31,525 nt of DNA from CAZVKN01 sp964627035 (lineage in GTDB: Bacteria; Electryoneota; AABM5-125-24; Hatepunaeales; Hatepunaeaceae): the NCBI GenBank assembly GCA_964627035.1, contig CAZVKN010000035.1:1-31525 (forward strand), written 5' to 3'. The translations under genes were made by a program, and so were the position numbers. This document shows, one piece after another, positions 23,439-31,505 of this stretch (positions within the stretch are counted from its first letter, which is position 1; the number at the start of each line of letters is the position of its first letter). The notes beneath the pieces were generated by a model. It did not search any database. It was not told where the DNA came from and saw only the letters and a program-made list of their open reading frames with translations.

Positions 23439-23974
23439 GCGTCTTTCAAAGGGTGATAGTTTACAAAATCTGAATGGTGCACAATGTACGATTCAGGTGT
23501 GCGATGCGCTTTGTCACCTTCCCATGAGTGGGTAGCAATCATGTGCTGAACCGACTCTGGCAGACCGACTTCAGCGGCGAGTGCACAACCTGAAATCGGA
23601 TGTCGCCTCAAACGACCGTCCTCACTGACTTTGTATCCATCTCCATCGCGAGCAAATTCAAGCAGTTTACCTACATCATGCAGCAACCCGCCTGCAACAA
23701 GAATGTCCATATCGAGATCAAACATTCCTTTGTACGCCGGTTTCATCACCTCACCGAGAGCGATGGCACAGTTGGTGACGTGGTTGGTGTGTGCTGCAAT
23801 TGATATATTGACCTGCTCATCAAGAGTCAATGTAAACGGGATAGTTTCAAGCTGTTCTACTGTCCAACCGCCTCTCTTTATCGCTTCTTTCCAGCACAGA
23901 GAGACTTTGTCCCGCATATCAGCATCAGAAATACGTGCCAACTGCGGAAAAACATCGGAAATTGTTTTATTCAT
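23435..23974 (-). CDS. HD-domain phosphohydrolase
   Basis: A 179-residue metal-dependent phosphohydrolase. The HD fold shows H62/H65 (AAHTNHV), the H99-D100 pair (GGLLHDVGK), H125 (RRHPISG), H149 (ATHSWEG) and D169 (HHSDF), enough ligands for one or two metal ions. The families with this layout hydrolyse nucleotides or phosphate monoesters; the substrate is unknown. It lies eight bases after the DUF4438 gene and overlaps the HAD gene by four, so it is part of the same operon. Confidence 0.88.
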   Translation of the reverse strand: MNKTISDVFPQLARISDADMRDKVSLCWKEAIKRGGWTVEQLETIPFTLTLDEQVNISIAAHTNHVTNCAIALGEVMKPAYKGMFDLDMDILVAGGLLHDVGKLLEFARDGDGYKVSEDGRLRRHPISGCALAAEVGLPESVQHMIATHSWEGDKAHRTPESYIVHHSDFVNYHPLKDA

Positions 23975-23982
23975 TATATCCT

Positions 23983-24882
23983 TTACTTTTTGTCTAATTT
24001 TTCAAAATAATTTTTAAGATTGGCGTCTGCATCAATGACTACTCCAATCAGTCCTTCTGTTGATGTAAAGAGTGTAGTGACTCCGGGACCGTGCCCGGCG
24101 ATTACACTTCTTGAGTGAACTATTACACCAATCGAAATTGACTTCTGGCGATATATCCTTCCGTACGAGTGATCAGCGTCGGTGATGGCTACTATGTCAC
24201 CAAACCGAAGCTCCTTCATCCGGAATTTATCAACCGTCTCTTCGTCAAACATCTGGATATCGTAATCACCGGAGAATGTATGCGGACGACCCAAACCTGA
24301 GCCCATGACAGCAGCCGGAATGAGGTGAGTTACCGGTATCGTTATTCTTCCGGTTTTCTCATTACCCTTAACGTTCATGACATCAAGAAGATCGGGGTCG
24401 AGGTTGCGGACTTTGATTCCGGGAAAATCGAGCAGAGCCAGCCCCTGACCGTATCCTCTGACCTGAATCTTGTCACCGATGACCATCTTCTCCATCTGCT
24501 CCCGGGTGAAGTCAACCATCACATGTTCGACACCACCATGAGTCCCGGTAACTCGTCCGATGTCACCTTTAGCCTCACCGGACACAACATACGCCTTATT
24601 CCCAATACACGACATGACCGTCAACCCACCATTGGCGGGTGATGTTCGCTCCTTAGACGGATGAAGGATAGTAACTGCCGGTTCTACATGATCTCCCCAC
24701 AAGTCAATCGCACTGTCCCCGATGCGAGCATTATATGTAATGCTACCGGTACCCGGCAACACCATTAACTCACCCTCCGCACTCATGCGATACGGAGCGT
24801 TTGCGTTGACCGGCGTATCGGCGATCTCACCCAGTAGCGCCTGCATGATTAGTTGATCACGGTTTATTTTTAATTTTGGCAA
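23983..24882 (-). CDS. DUF4438 family protein, unknown function
   Basis: A 299-residue soluble protein that I assign from memory to the uncharacterised DUF4438 family, known from Thermotogales and various anaerobes. Recognisable segments include AKGDIGRVTGTHGGVEHV, IPAAVMGSGLGR, ITDADHSYGRIYRQ and SIGVIVHSRSVIAGHGPGVT. The protein is Gly-rich with many short strands, suggesting a beta-rich fold. No nucleotide-binding motif is seen. The start is TTG with AAAGGAG seven bases upstream. It is the first gene of an operon with HD, HAD and phosphofructokinase genes, which suggests a role in sugar-phosphate or nucleotide turnover. Confidence 0.75.
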   Translation of the reverse strand: MPKLKINRDQLIMQALLGEIADTPVNANAPYRMSAEGELMVLPGTGSITYNARIGDSAIDLWGDHVEPAVTILHPSKERTSPANGGLTVMSCIGNKAYVVSGEAKGDIGRVTGTHGGVEHVMVDFTREQMEKMVIGDKIQVRGYGQGLALLDFPGIKVRNLDPDLLDVMNVKGNEKTGRITIPVTHLIPAAVMGSGLGRPHTFSGDYDIQMFDEETVDKFRMKELRFGDIVAITDADHSYGRIYRQKSISIGVIVHSRSVIAGHGPGVTTLFTSTEGLIGVVIDADANLKNYFEKLDKK

Positions 24883-24943
24883 GTTTGGGCTCCTTTATGG
24901 CTGAAGTTATGATTATTATCTTTTTGGTTATGTATGATCTATA

Positions 24944-25003
24944 TCAATTCACAATTTGTTCCAATTGGGCTATCAATAGTAGTAGATCCTCGATAGCAAC
25001 CTT
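24944..25003 (-). pseudogene. Cut-off C-terminal end of hepT after an in-frame TGA
   Basis: Reading in frame past the TGA at 25004-25006 gives KVAIEDLLLLIAQLEQIVN and then TGA at 24944-24946. This matches the usual end of HepT proteins (W-x-V-x-x-E-D-L-x-x-L-I-x-Q-L-E). The stop occupies the place of the conserved Trp. Confidence 0.65.
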
Positions 25004-25276
25004 TCAGGCAACTCGGAATTTAATGTTAACATAATCGTGAACGATCCGATGACGCATCCCGATGATGTCCGACCAAGGGATGCCCGCATGTTTTTTCTGT
25101 GTTTCATCAGATACATGCCGTGCTGCTTCACCAACAATCTGAATTAAATGAACCACAGCTAACCGTAAATTCTCATCTTTATCAAAATCATTCCATTCTA
25201 ATTCTTCTACTTTATCTACAGCTCGCGACCCATATTCTAACATGTGCCCAAGATAAACCATATCATCCTTCATCAT
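25004..25276 (-). CDS. hepT: HepT-like HEPN toxin, truncated by an in-frame stop
   Basis: A 90-residue HEPN ribonuclease-type toxin. The RX4HXY motif is intact (R75, H80, Y82 in RHRIVHDY), and LVHLIQIVGEAA-like and GIPWSDIIGMRHRIVHDY segments are typical. HepT toxins are usually about 110 residues; a TGA replaces a conserved Trp and removes about 20 residues of the last helix. TGA is the true stop elsewhere here (for example ftsK), so this is a nonsense mutation, leaving a shortened or inactive toxin. The start overlaps the end of mntA by 14 bases. Its tyrosine is the target of AMPylation by the MntA partner. Confidence 0.85.
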   Translation of the reverse strand: MMKDDMVYLGHMLEYGSRAVDKVEELEWNDFDKDENLRLAVVHLIQIVGEAARHVSDETQKKHAGIPWSDIIGMRHRIVHDYVNIKFRVA

Positions 25277-25565
25277 ATAACAGCTCCGATTGAAAGAATG
25301 AATGGTCCTTTATCCTATGGCTGAGTTCTTCCTCTAACACCAAATCAATTCTACGCTTGCCGAATAGCTCGGAAAGCCCCTCTTCAATGCGGAAAATGCC
25401 AAATCCCGGTATCCGCCCCCGCTCAAATCTTACCAGGACATCCACATCACTTTCATCAGAGAAGTCATCTCGCAATACAGATCCGAACAGCCACAATTTA
25501 CGGATATGACGCCTGCGGCAAAACTCGGATAGTTTTTGGTGATCAATATGTAATTTTACTGTCAT
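25263..25565 (-). CDS. mntA: MntA-type nucleotidyltransferase antitoxin
   Basis: A 100-residue minimal nucleotidyltransferase. The GSX10DXD signature is complete (G28-S29, D40, D42 in LFGSVLRDDFSDESDVDVLV), with the third acidic residue at D74 (RRIDLVL). In HEPN-MNT modules this protein adds AMP units to the HepT tyrosine and so silences the toxin. The order antitoxin-toxin with a 14-base overlap is typical. It is transcribed away from the CPBP gene by 33 bases and may share its message. No ribosome site is obvious before the ATG. Confidence 0.9.
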   Translation of the reverse strand: MTVKLHIDHQKLSEFCRRRHIRKLWLFGSVLRDDFSDESDVDVLVRFERGRIPGFGIFRIEEGLSELFGKRRIDLVLEEELSHRIKDHSFFQSELLYDEG

Positions 25566-25598
25566 ATAATTAGATTTACAAATTTACATATACATTAT

Positions 25599-26231
25599 TT
25601 AAATAGCTCTTAACGGTAGTACTACAAAAATCATCACATCCCACACTGCATGCGAGATCACACAGGTCCAAATCGAGTCGGTCAATTTGTACAGCAGACC
25701 CCAGAACAACCCACATACAAGTGCAGCAAGTACAAGAATCGGATTCAGACTGATTATATGAGCCGCAGCATACAGAAGTGCAGCAAGGATGTATCCATAC
25801 TTGACATCATATGCGTCAACCAATCTTTTTTGAACAAAGCCACGCCAGAAAAATTCTTCCCCCGGACCGATAATCAGCAGCAAAAGAGCTATCAACCAAC
25901 CCGGAGCTTGTTCACGAGCGTTATACACTTCCCAAACTTTGCTGTCCTGCAAGTGCCAAATGGAGGTAATAATGTCCCCTGCTGTGAATATTGTGTACAG
26001 GAACGCCGCAGAACCGACACCCCATACAATAGTCCTCAGAATTGGTCGTGGCTGTGCCGTTTTGAACATCCCTGACTTTTCAATCAACAATGCTCCACCA
26101 CCGAGCAGGGATGCTGAAAGGGTCATCATCACCCAGAAATTCATCAAATCCAATCCGGGCATAAACATCAAAGCCCACAGAATAGTTGCTAACAGCACCC
26201 CACCCCAAACCGGCAGTAATTTCTGATCCAT
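25599..26231 (-). CDS. CPBP family intramembrane metalloprotease
   Basis: A 210-residue membrane protein with about six hydrophobic segments and the three CPBP (Abi/CAAX-like) motifs: EEFFWRG (E125, E126, R130), AHIIS (H158) and SHAVWD (H194, D198). These residues bind the metal and cut within the membrane. Bacterial members process prenylated, bacteriocin-like or unknown substrates. It lies 10 bases after the menA stop and is likely co-transcribed with it; a link with prenyl metabolism would be speculative. Confidence 0.85.
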   Translation of the reverse strand: MDQKLLPVWGGVLLATILWALMFMPGLDLMNFWVMMTLSASLLGGGALLIEKSGMFKTAQPRPILRTIVWGVGSAAFLYTIFTAGDIITSIWHLQDSKVWEVYNAREQAPGWLIALLLLIIGPGEEFFWRGFVQKRLVDAYDVKYGYILAALLYAAAHIISLNPILVLAALVCGLFWGLLYKLTDSIWTCVISHAVWDVMIFVVLPLRAI

Positions 26232-26241
26232 CTATTGAGTA

Positions 26242-27162
26242 TTAAAAAATGCTTGCCAGGATAAATCCGACAGTCAACAACAAACCAAATTGTGCATGTA
26301 GTTGTGCGGTTGAAATGTCGAGTGTTGCTATGTCATGCTTCACCATCGGCTTGGCTGCGCTTACGATTTTATGCAGCTTCAGCGAAGGAATTATTGATAA
26401 CAATGCTATCAATCCCCATATCGGCACCACTCCCATCGAGACCAATGCTATCAACGCAACATACGCAGAAATTAACATTAAACGATAACCAATCCGGGAA
26501 GCTGTCCATCCAAGCAGACTCGGAATGGTTACAAATCCTGCGGTGGTGTCATCAGGAATGTCACGCAAGTTGTTCGCCGTTAAAATCCCGGCAACGAGAA
26601 TGCCGATTGGGATTGACACCAAAACCGGCATCCACGACAGCGTACCGGCCTGAACGAAATGCCCGCCAAGCACCATCAGCGGTCCCATCAGCATAAAGAC
26701 CAACGGTTCTCCGAGTGCGCGGTATTTGTATCCGAACGGTTTACCTGTGTAGAAAAAACCACCGAGCAGTGCAACTATTCCGAGTACCACAATTGGCATC
26801 CCAAAGTGTATAGTCAGGTAAATACCAATCAGGAATGCCACTCCGAAGCAAACGAAACCGCCGCGTAGAACACGGGCAGGTTCCATCAGGCTCTCGATTA
26901 GAATTCGGCTTGAACCGAGTGTATCCTTCTTATCGGCACCGGTTTTCAGATCGTAGTATTCGGAGATGAGGTTCGTCCCGGCATGGAGCAGTATCCCACC
27001 AATAAATGCTGCAATAAAAAAGTTCCAGTGAAAAACTCCCGCCTCAAAGTACGCTAAAGCGGTTCCGAGGAGAACAGGGGTGAATGAAGCTGTGAAAGAA
27101 AACGGTCGAACCGCCTGCATCCACAGACTGAAAGCTGACCGTTGAGATTTTGAATCTGACAT
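26242..27162 (-). CDS. menA: UbiA-type prenyltransferase, probably MenA
   Basis: A 306-residue protein with about eight or nine membrane helices. The first Asp-rich motif NLISEYYDLKTGAD (N64, D71, D77) and the second, NNLRDIPDDTTAGFVTIPSLLG (about 197-218), bind prenyl diphosphate through magnesium. The ANN-RDI-D--AG pattern is that of MenA, which attaches a polyprenyl chain to 1,4-dihydroxy-2-naphthoate in menaquinone synthesis. Other UbiA members cannot be excluded because no other men gene is nearby. It is followed by the CPBP gene after 10 bases. Confidence 0.85.
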   Translation of the reverse strand: MSDSKSQRSAFSLWMQAVRPFSFTASFTPVLLGTALAYFEAGVFHWNFFIAAFIGGILLHAGTNLISEYYDLKTGADKKDTLGSSRILIESLMEPARVLRGGFVCFGVAFLIGIYLTIHFGMPIVVLGIVALLGGFFYTGKPFGYKYRALGEPLVFMLMGPLMVLGGHFVQAGTLSWMPVLVSIPIGILVAGILTANNLRDIPDDTTAGFVTIPSLLGWTASRIGYRLMLISAYVALIALVSMGVVPIWGLIALLSIIPSLKLHKIVSAAKPMVKHDIATLDISTAQLHAQFGLLLTVGFILASIF

Positions 27163-27206
27163 ATTGACTACCGCTATTTTCTCAAATTAATGTTTAGTTG
27201 AAAGTT

Positions 27207-27232
27207 AGCCCGATTTCAGGGGAAACCGGGCT
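27207..27232. repeat. Hairpin between tadA and menA
   Basis: AGCCCGATTTC and GAAACCGGGCT pair over eleven positions with one mismatch around AGGG. No run of T follows on either strand. It may stabilise the tadA 3' end. The rest of 27163-27334 holds nothing I can name. Confidence 0.5.
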
Positions 27233-27334
27233 TATCAATTCTCTATAGTTTATATAATAATGCATGATTAGCAATTCTGCCACTCTTTTAGGTAGGAATT
27301 CGCATGTAGATTGGTAAAAAGTTGATGAGGTTGT

Positions 27335-27832
27335 CTAAACATCAGATGATTTAGCATTACAACAAGGCGGCTCTTTCATGCTGCGCTTCTTCTGAAAAAA
27401 CTGCGATAGAAGCGATGCAGATTCATCAGCCATGTATCCATTATACACTTCTACCTGATGATTAAGGCGAGGTTCCCGCACAATGTCAAAAACTGATCCG
27501 CAAGCTCCCGCTTTAGCATCATCCGCACCATAGTACAATCGCTTGATGCGCGCTAATACTATCGCTCCGGCACACATCGAACAGGGTTCCAATGTTACAA
27601 ATAGCTCCGCCCCCTCCAATCGCGAACGATCGATAGTCTGACATGCAGCAGTGATGGCGATGATTTCGGCGTGTGCAGTCGGATCGTGCAGCAGGCGAGG
27701 TTGGTTGTGCCCTCTTCCGATGAGCTGACCGTCGAGTACTACTACAGCGCCAACAGGAGTTTCATCTTCAGAAGCTGCCTTCTTCGCCTCCTCAAGTGCC
27801 AGCTTCATCCAGTGATGTGTGAAATCAATCAT
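27335..27832 (-). CDS. tadA: tRNA-specific adenosine deaminase
   Basis: A 165-residue zinc deaminase that converts A34 to inosine in the anticodon of tRNA-Arg(ACG). The active site is complete: H54-A-E56 (AHAEI) and P83-C84-x2-C87 (EPCSMCAG), with the family start FMKLALEEAKKA-like MKLALEEAKKA and NQPRLLHDPTAHAEI. The length is normal. Its transcript ends near the hairpin at 27207-27232. Cytidine and guanine deaminases share the fold, but the TadA pattern of the loop DPTAHAE and LEPCSMCAGA is clear. Confidence 0.94.
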   Translation of the reverse strand: MIDFTHHWMKLALEEAKKAASEDETPVGAVVVLDGQLIGRGHNQPRLLHDPTAHAEIIAITAACQTIDRSRLEGAELFVTLEPCSMCAGAIVLARIKRLYYGADDAKAGACGSVFDIVREPRLNHQVEVYNGYMADESASLLSQFFQKKRSMKEPPCCNAKSSDV

Positions 27833-27888
27833 TAGTAATGGACATTATTTCAGTTACAGGAAGTGTTGATATTTCTTTCAACATGACA

Positions 27889-28037
27889 GGGACAGGAATG
27901 AGTTCTTTGATTTACTCAGTAATGCACCCTATTTGTCATTCAGGGCTTGATCCAGAATCCAGTCCTGCATTGATTCTTCTGAATTCCCGTCTGCACGGGA
28001 ATGACGAAATTGTTAATAAATCAAAGAACTCAGGAAT
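27889..28037. repeat. Nested inverted-repeat element, MITE-like
   Basis: The outer arms GGACA-GGAA-TGAGTTC.. (27890-27914) and their complement (28017-28037) match over 25 bases, including an exact 16-base stretch (TGAGTTCTTTGATTTA at 27899-27914). Between them lies the inner palindromic element at 27935-28005. The whole lies between tadA and the wzc-like gene. Confidence 0.65.
27935..28005. repeat. Dispersed palindromic repeat, GTCATTC...GAATGAC type
   Basis: A 71-base element with ends GTCATT and AATGAC and an inner hairpin CCCGTCTGCACGGG. Its translation in one frame, GLDPESS...NSRLHGND, is typical of a widespread intergenic repeat. The segment GCTTGATCCAGAATCCA resembles family A at 3969-4005 and 31470-31505. 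Confidence 0.75.
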
Positions 28038-28068
28038 GTCCATGCTCCAATTCCATTTTTTTACTTTC

Positions 28069-28100
28069 AAAAAGAAAGAGAAGCTTCATCGAAACTTCTC
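28069..28100 (-). terminator. Rho-independent terminator of the wza-wzc transcript
   Basis: On the minus strand GAGAAGTTTC and GAAGCTTCTC pair over ten positions (one U-G) with a three-base loop, followed by TTTCTTTTT. It starts about 20 bases after the stop of the wzc-like gene. Confidence 0.85.
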
Positions 28101-28121
28101 CTCAAACCACTTTGCGCGTAA

Positions 28122-30428
28122 TTATAACGTCTTCTCCGCACCATCATTGACTTCAGCATCTGCCTCTTCATAATACTTGCGTTTGTAATAATAACCGCTG
28201 TAATAGCTGTAGGGTCTGTAGTAGCGGTATGTGTAATAGTATGCCCGTCCAAATCGGTAACCAACCTGATTGAGCACAACACCGAGCAGTTCAATGTTCA
28301 GATGTTTCGTCAGGTTGATCGCATGTCCTAACGCCTTGATGTTGGTGGATTCAACTTTGACGATCATGATCATGCCGTCAGTCTTTTCAGCCAGCACTCT
28401 GGAGTCGGAACAAACCAACACAGGGGGAGTATCTATCAACACAAAGTCATATTTCTCTCGCATCTCTTTCAACATATCGGTCATCTTTTGAGATGCCAGC
28501 AGCTCTGCCGGGTTTGATGGAGATTTGCCACCGGTGATAATATGAAGGTTCGGCACACCGGTCTCACGGATTACTTCACCGAGTGTCATCTCGTCATACA
28601 TATAGTTAGTCAGACCAGGCTTACGATCCAAATCAAAGTGCTTGTGTTGCACTGTCTTACGCAAGTCACAGTCAATGATCAGGGTTTTATGTCCACCCTG
28701 AGCAAATGATATACCGAGGTTTGCCGTTGTCAGTGATTTACCCTCAGACACAGAGGGGCTTGAAACAACAAAAACAGACTTGCCTTTATCCGTTGATAGG
28801 AATTGGATGGCAATTTTGAGAGATCTGTAAGCCTCTGCTGTCGGTGATTTTTCGGAAAACGCCTTTAGCATTCGTCCGCTCAACCCGGGATTTTTACTCT
28901 TGGAAGTTAGCTCCGCTTTTTTCTTTTTATCCCGTGATGATTCCTCAACGTAGCGGTTGGAGTCGAGTGACGGTAGTGAACCGAAAACGGAAAGGCCGAA
29001 GTTACGTTGTATGTCCGTCTCATCCTTGATTGTGTTATCAAAACGCTCAACGATTACGGAGATAGTCAAACCTAAAACTAATGCGGCGACAATACCGTAT
29101 ATAAGTTTCTGTGTCCGCTTACGGGACAACGGCTGCTCGGGACGACGCGGCGCATCTATTACTTTTATCCCGCCCATCTCGGATTCAAGTCGGATACGAA
29201 TCTCTTCACGTTTCTCAAGGAGAATGTCCGATGTCTTCTGCAGCACTTCTTTTGCACGACTCAGACCGGCGAACATCAGTATGTCTTCAGACAGATTGGG
29301 ATGATCACTGCGAAATCGTTGAATCTGCAGCTTGTAAAATTGAACCTGATTGCTGTATTCGGTCTGTTTCAGCAGAGATGCTTCCAACTCCTCTTCAAGC
29401 TGTTGGATAGTTACACCCGCCCCCAAAACACCTCCAAAATCATCAGCAGATGTCGGCGTGGTCACCAGTCCGATCAGGCTGTTGCGAAGTTGATCACGCT
29501 CCGCTTTCAAAGTCTGGATATCTGCCGGAGACAGGTTTTCTTCTTCCGCATTTCGGAGGGAATTGCTAATTTCCGAAAGCCTGTCCTTCAATAGCAATAT
29601 CTCGTTCTGATCAACTGTCTGCGATTCACCGGAAAGCTTTATGAGCAGTTCGTTCATCTTCTGCTCGTAGGAGTTGATATTGATGTTTATCATCTCCAGA
29701 TTTGCTTTCGCTTCGTTGTGCTTGCGCTCAAGCTCGAACAGTTCCTGTGTGATACCGGTTTCCGATCCCGAGACCAACAGTTTCTTTTCAGCGAGGAATG
29801 TCTGCAACTCTTCTTCGGCAAGCTCCAGCTTTGTGGAGATGTTGTCTATCTGAGTATCAATAAATCTTGCTACGTGGAGCGCATCTTCACGCTCAAGTTT
29901 AATGGATCTCGACTTGAATTTTTCAAGTGCGGTCCGGGCTAACAGAAGGGCATAATCCTGTGACTGTGAGGTAGCATAGATTCTAATGAAGCCGGGATTT
30001 TGGCGGTTGGTTGTGTAACCGATATTGAATCTGACGGTTCCGTTGATCGAGTCGGCTCTCATTTCCGGATGCATGGCAGCTACATCGGCAGTAATCTCAT
30101 CACGATACATCCTGCTGTCAAGGATGGATGTATAGTATTTCTCTGACTTGACATCCGAGCGCCGACCTTCAACCAGTGACATCGCATCGAGAAAGGATGA
30201 CTCACGAACCGATACCATAACGGTTGATGATGATCTGTAGAAGGTCTTCACTCCCTGCAGATAAAATAGAAGGGGTGCAAGGATCAGTACCAGACTCCCG
30301 CCCAGGATCCACGGGTGCTTCAGTACCGCCCAAAATACTGACAGCAAGGTGACCGGTTCACCCACGTATTCGAAACTGTCATCCGCAATCGGTTTATTGC
30401 GAGTTATGCCCGGATTGTTGCCATTCAT
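28122..30428 (-). CDS. wzc: Polysaccharide co-polymerase / tyrosine autokinase (Wzc-like)
   Basis: A 768-residue inner-membrane protein. Membrane segments at about 38-57 and 441-460 flank a large periplasmic Wzz-like part with coiled coils (about 170-320 and 340-420). The cytoplasmic BY-kinase has Walker A SPSVSEGKS (557-565), Walker A' LIIDCDLR (583-590) and Walker B VLIDTPP (663-669). The tail 724-753 holds 15 tyrosines, the autophosphorylation cluster. Such proteins set chain length and drive export of capsule or exopolysaccharide together with Wza. It lies 45 bases after the wza-like gene and ends at a good terminator. No tyrosine phosphatase gene is in view. Confidence 0.95.
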   Translation of the reverse strand: MNGNNPGITRNKPIADDSFEYVGEPVTLLSVFWAVLKHPWILGGSLVLILAPLLFYLQGVKTFYRSSSTVMVSVRESSFLDAMSLVEGRRSDVKSEKYYTSILDSRMYRDEITADVAAMHPEMRADSINGTVRFNIGYTTNRQNPGFIRIYATSQSQDYALLLARTALEKFKSRSIKLEREDALHVARFIDTQIDNISTKLELAEEELQTFLAEKKLLVSGSETGITQELFELERKHNEAKANLEMINININSYEQKMNELLIKLSGESQTVDQNEILLLKDRLSEISNSLRNAEEENLSPADIQTLKAERDQLRNSLIGLVTTPTSADDFGGVLGAGVTIQQLEEELEASLLKQTEYSNQVQFYKLQIQRFRSDHPNLSEDILMFAGLSRAKEVLQKTSDILLEKREEIRIRLESEMGGIKVIDAPRRPEQPLSRKRTQKLIYGIVAALVLGLTISVIVERFDNTIKDETDIQRNFGLSVFGSLPSLDSNRYVEESSRDKKKKAELTSKSKNPGLSGRMLKAFSEKSPTAEAYRSLKIAIQFLSTDKGKSVFVVSSPSVSEGKSLTTANLGISFAQGGHKTLIIDCDLRKTVQHKHFDLDRKPGLTNYMYDEMTLGEVIRETGVPNLHIITGGKSPSNPAELLASQKMTDMLKEMREKYDFVLIDTPPVLVCSDSRVLAEKTDGMIMIVKVESTNIKALGHAINLTKHLNIELLGVVLNQVGYRFGRAYYYTYRYYRPYSYYSGYYYKRKYYEEADAEVNDGAEKTL

Positions 30429-30473
30429 AGATTAGTGCTGGTTTTCCGGGCTGTATTTCATAGTTTTCGTCTA

Positions 30474-31379
30474 TTACCTTAATGTGGTCAGAATCACCAA
30501 TGATGAAAGTATCATAGTTACGTTGAGCAATGTACGAATCCACCATGACGGTTGCTGCCAGGGATTATATTCTGCAACGACAATGACGTCACCCGGGCTG
30601 ACCAATGGAATAAGATCCGGGTGCCCCTCGTTCAATAAATTTCTCAGCTCAATGATGTCGGTTTTACTCTTTCCATCAACTATCTTTATATGAACGACGT
30701 GGTTCATATTGCCGTTGGTTAACGGACCTCCTGCCATGCTGATCAGATCCGCTATATCCTCATCCTTCACCGGAACATAAGTCCCCGGATTACGGACAGC
30801 TCCAAGTACGCGAACTGTCGTTTTTGAAGAGATCGTCGGCACGAAAATTATATCTCCGTCACGGATTTCAGGTAAAGTGACCGATTCACGGTTAAGGAAG
30901 TAGTGATGCAGATCAACATTCAACTCTTTGGCATGATCCCGTCGTACGATTGACACATTTCGCAGGTCAGCCATTGATGTTGCGCCACCTGCAAAAGCCA
31001 GAGCACCCTGAAGACTTGAGCTTCCTTCAATGATGTACGTACCCGCTTTCATCACCTGTCCTTCAATTGTCACCTTAATCTGCGTCTGATCGGCGATATT
31101 GATGAACAGTTTGGGACGCTCCACGAATCGAGCCACAATCGGATACAGTACGTCCTGTAGTTGATGGATGGTCATCCCGTCAATAGGTACATCCGCAAGC
31201 AACGGATAATCCGTGCTGCCGTCCTGACGAACCAACACTGCCTTGGACAGCTCGGGATAACCCAGAACTGTAATATGAACAATGTTACCCGGTTCAATCA
31301 GCTCCTCAGCCACTTCCGCAGTCGTAAAACCGGCAGCACATAACAGGATAATGATTAAGCAGTGTAGGATCTTCTTCAA
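30474..31379 (-). CDS. wza: Polysaccharide export protein, Wza-like
   Basis: A 301-residue protein with a signal peptide (about 1-21). The polysaccharide export domain (EPGNIVHITVLGYPELSKAV, about 28-105) is followed by two SLBB domains (IEGQVMKAGTYIIEGSSSLQ, about 110-185, and VLGAVRNPGTYVPVKDEDI, about 190-270). A hydrophobic C-terminal segment (about 280-299) replaces the amphipathic helix of E. coli Wza. No lipobox cysteine is visible, so outer membrane anchoring differs or the protein is periplasmic. The start is TTG with AGGAA seven bases upstream. It is followed by the wzc-like gene; further polysaccharide genes may lie beyond the window. Confidence 0.92.
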   Translation of the reverse strand: MKKILHCLIIILLCAAGFTTAEVAEELIEPGNIVHITVLGYPELSKAVLVRQDGSTDYPLLADVPIDGMTIHQLQDVLYPIVARFVERPKLFINIADQTQIKVTIEGQVMKAGTYIIEGSSSLQGALAFAGGATSMADLRNVSIVRRDHAKELNVDLHHYFLNRESVTLPEIRDGDIIFVPTISSKTTVRVLGAVRNPGTYVPVKDEDIADLISMAGGPLTNGNMNHVVHIKIVDGKSKTDIIELRNLLNEGHPDLIPLVSPGDVIVVAEYNPWQQPSWWIRTLLNVTMILSSLVILTTLR

Positions 31380-31469
31380 ATCTATTCCTTAATCTTGGCG
31401 TAATGTAACTTGGTGCAGAATTGAGTAGACATGCCATTTCAAACTAAAATCCATAACGTTTCTTGTTAA

Positions 31470-31505
31470 GATGGATTCCGGATCAAGCAGTCTGTCCGAG
31501 AATGT
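31470..31505 (-). repeat. Dispersed palindromic repeat, family A, copy 2
   Basis: The minus strand reads CATTCTCGGACAGACTGCTT followed by GATCCGGAATCCAT, differing from 3969-4005 at only a few bases. It lies in the upstream region of the wza-like gene. The remainder of 31380-31525 shows no gene; the last bases could begin another minus-strand reading frame, but it stops after 19 codons. Confidence 0.7.

Noticed and set aside
27838..28173. A 111-codon plus-strand ORF between tadA and the wzc-like gene
   Set aside because: Its middle is the translated intergenic repeat (GLDPESS...RLHGND) and it runs through the terminator into the end of the wzc-like gene.
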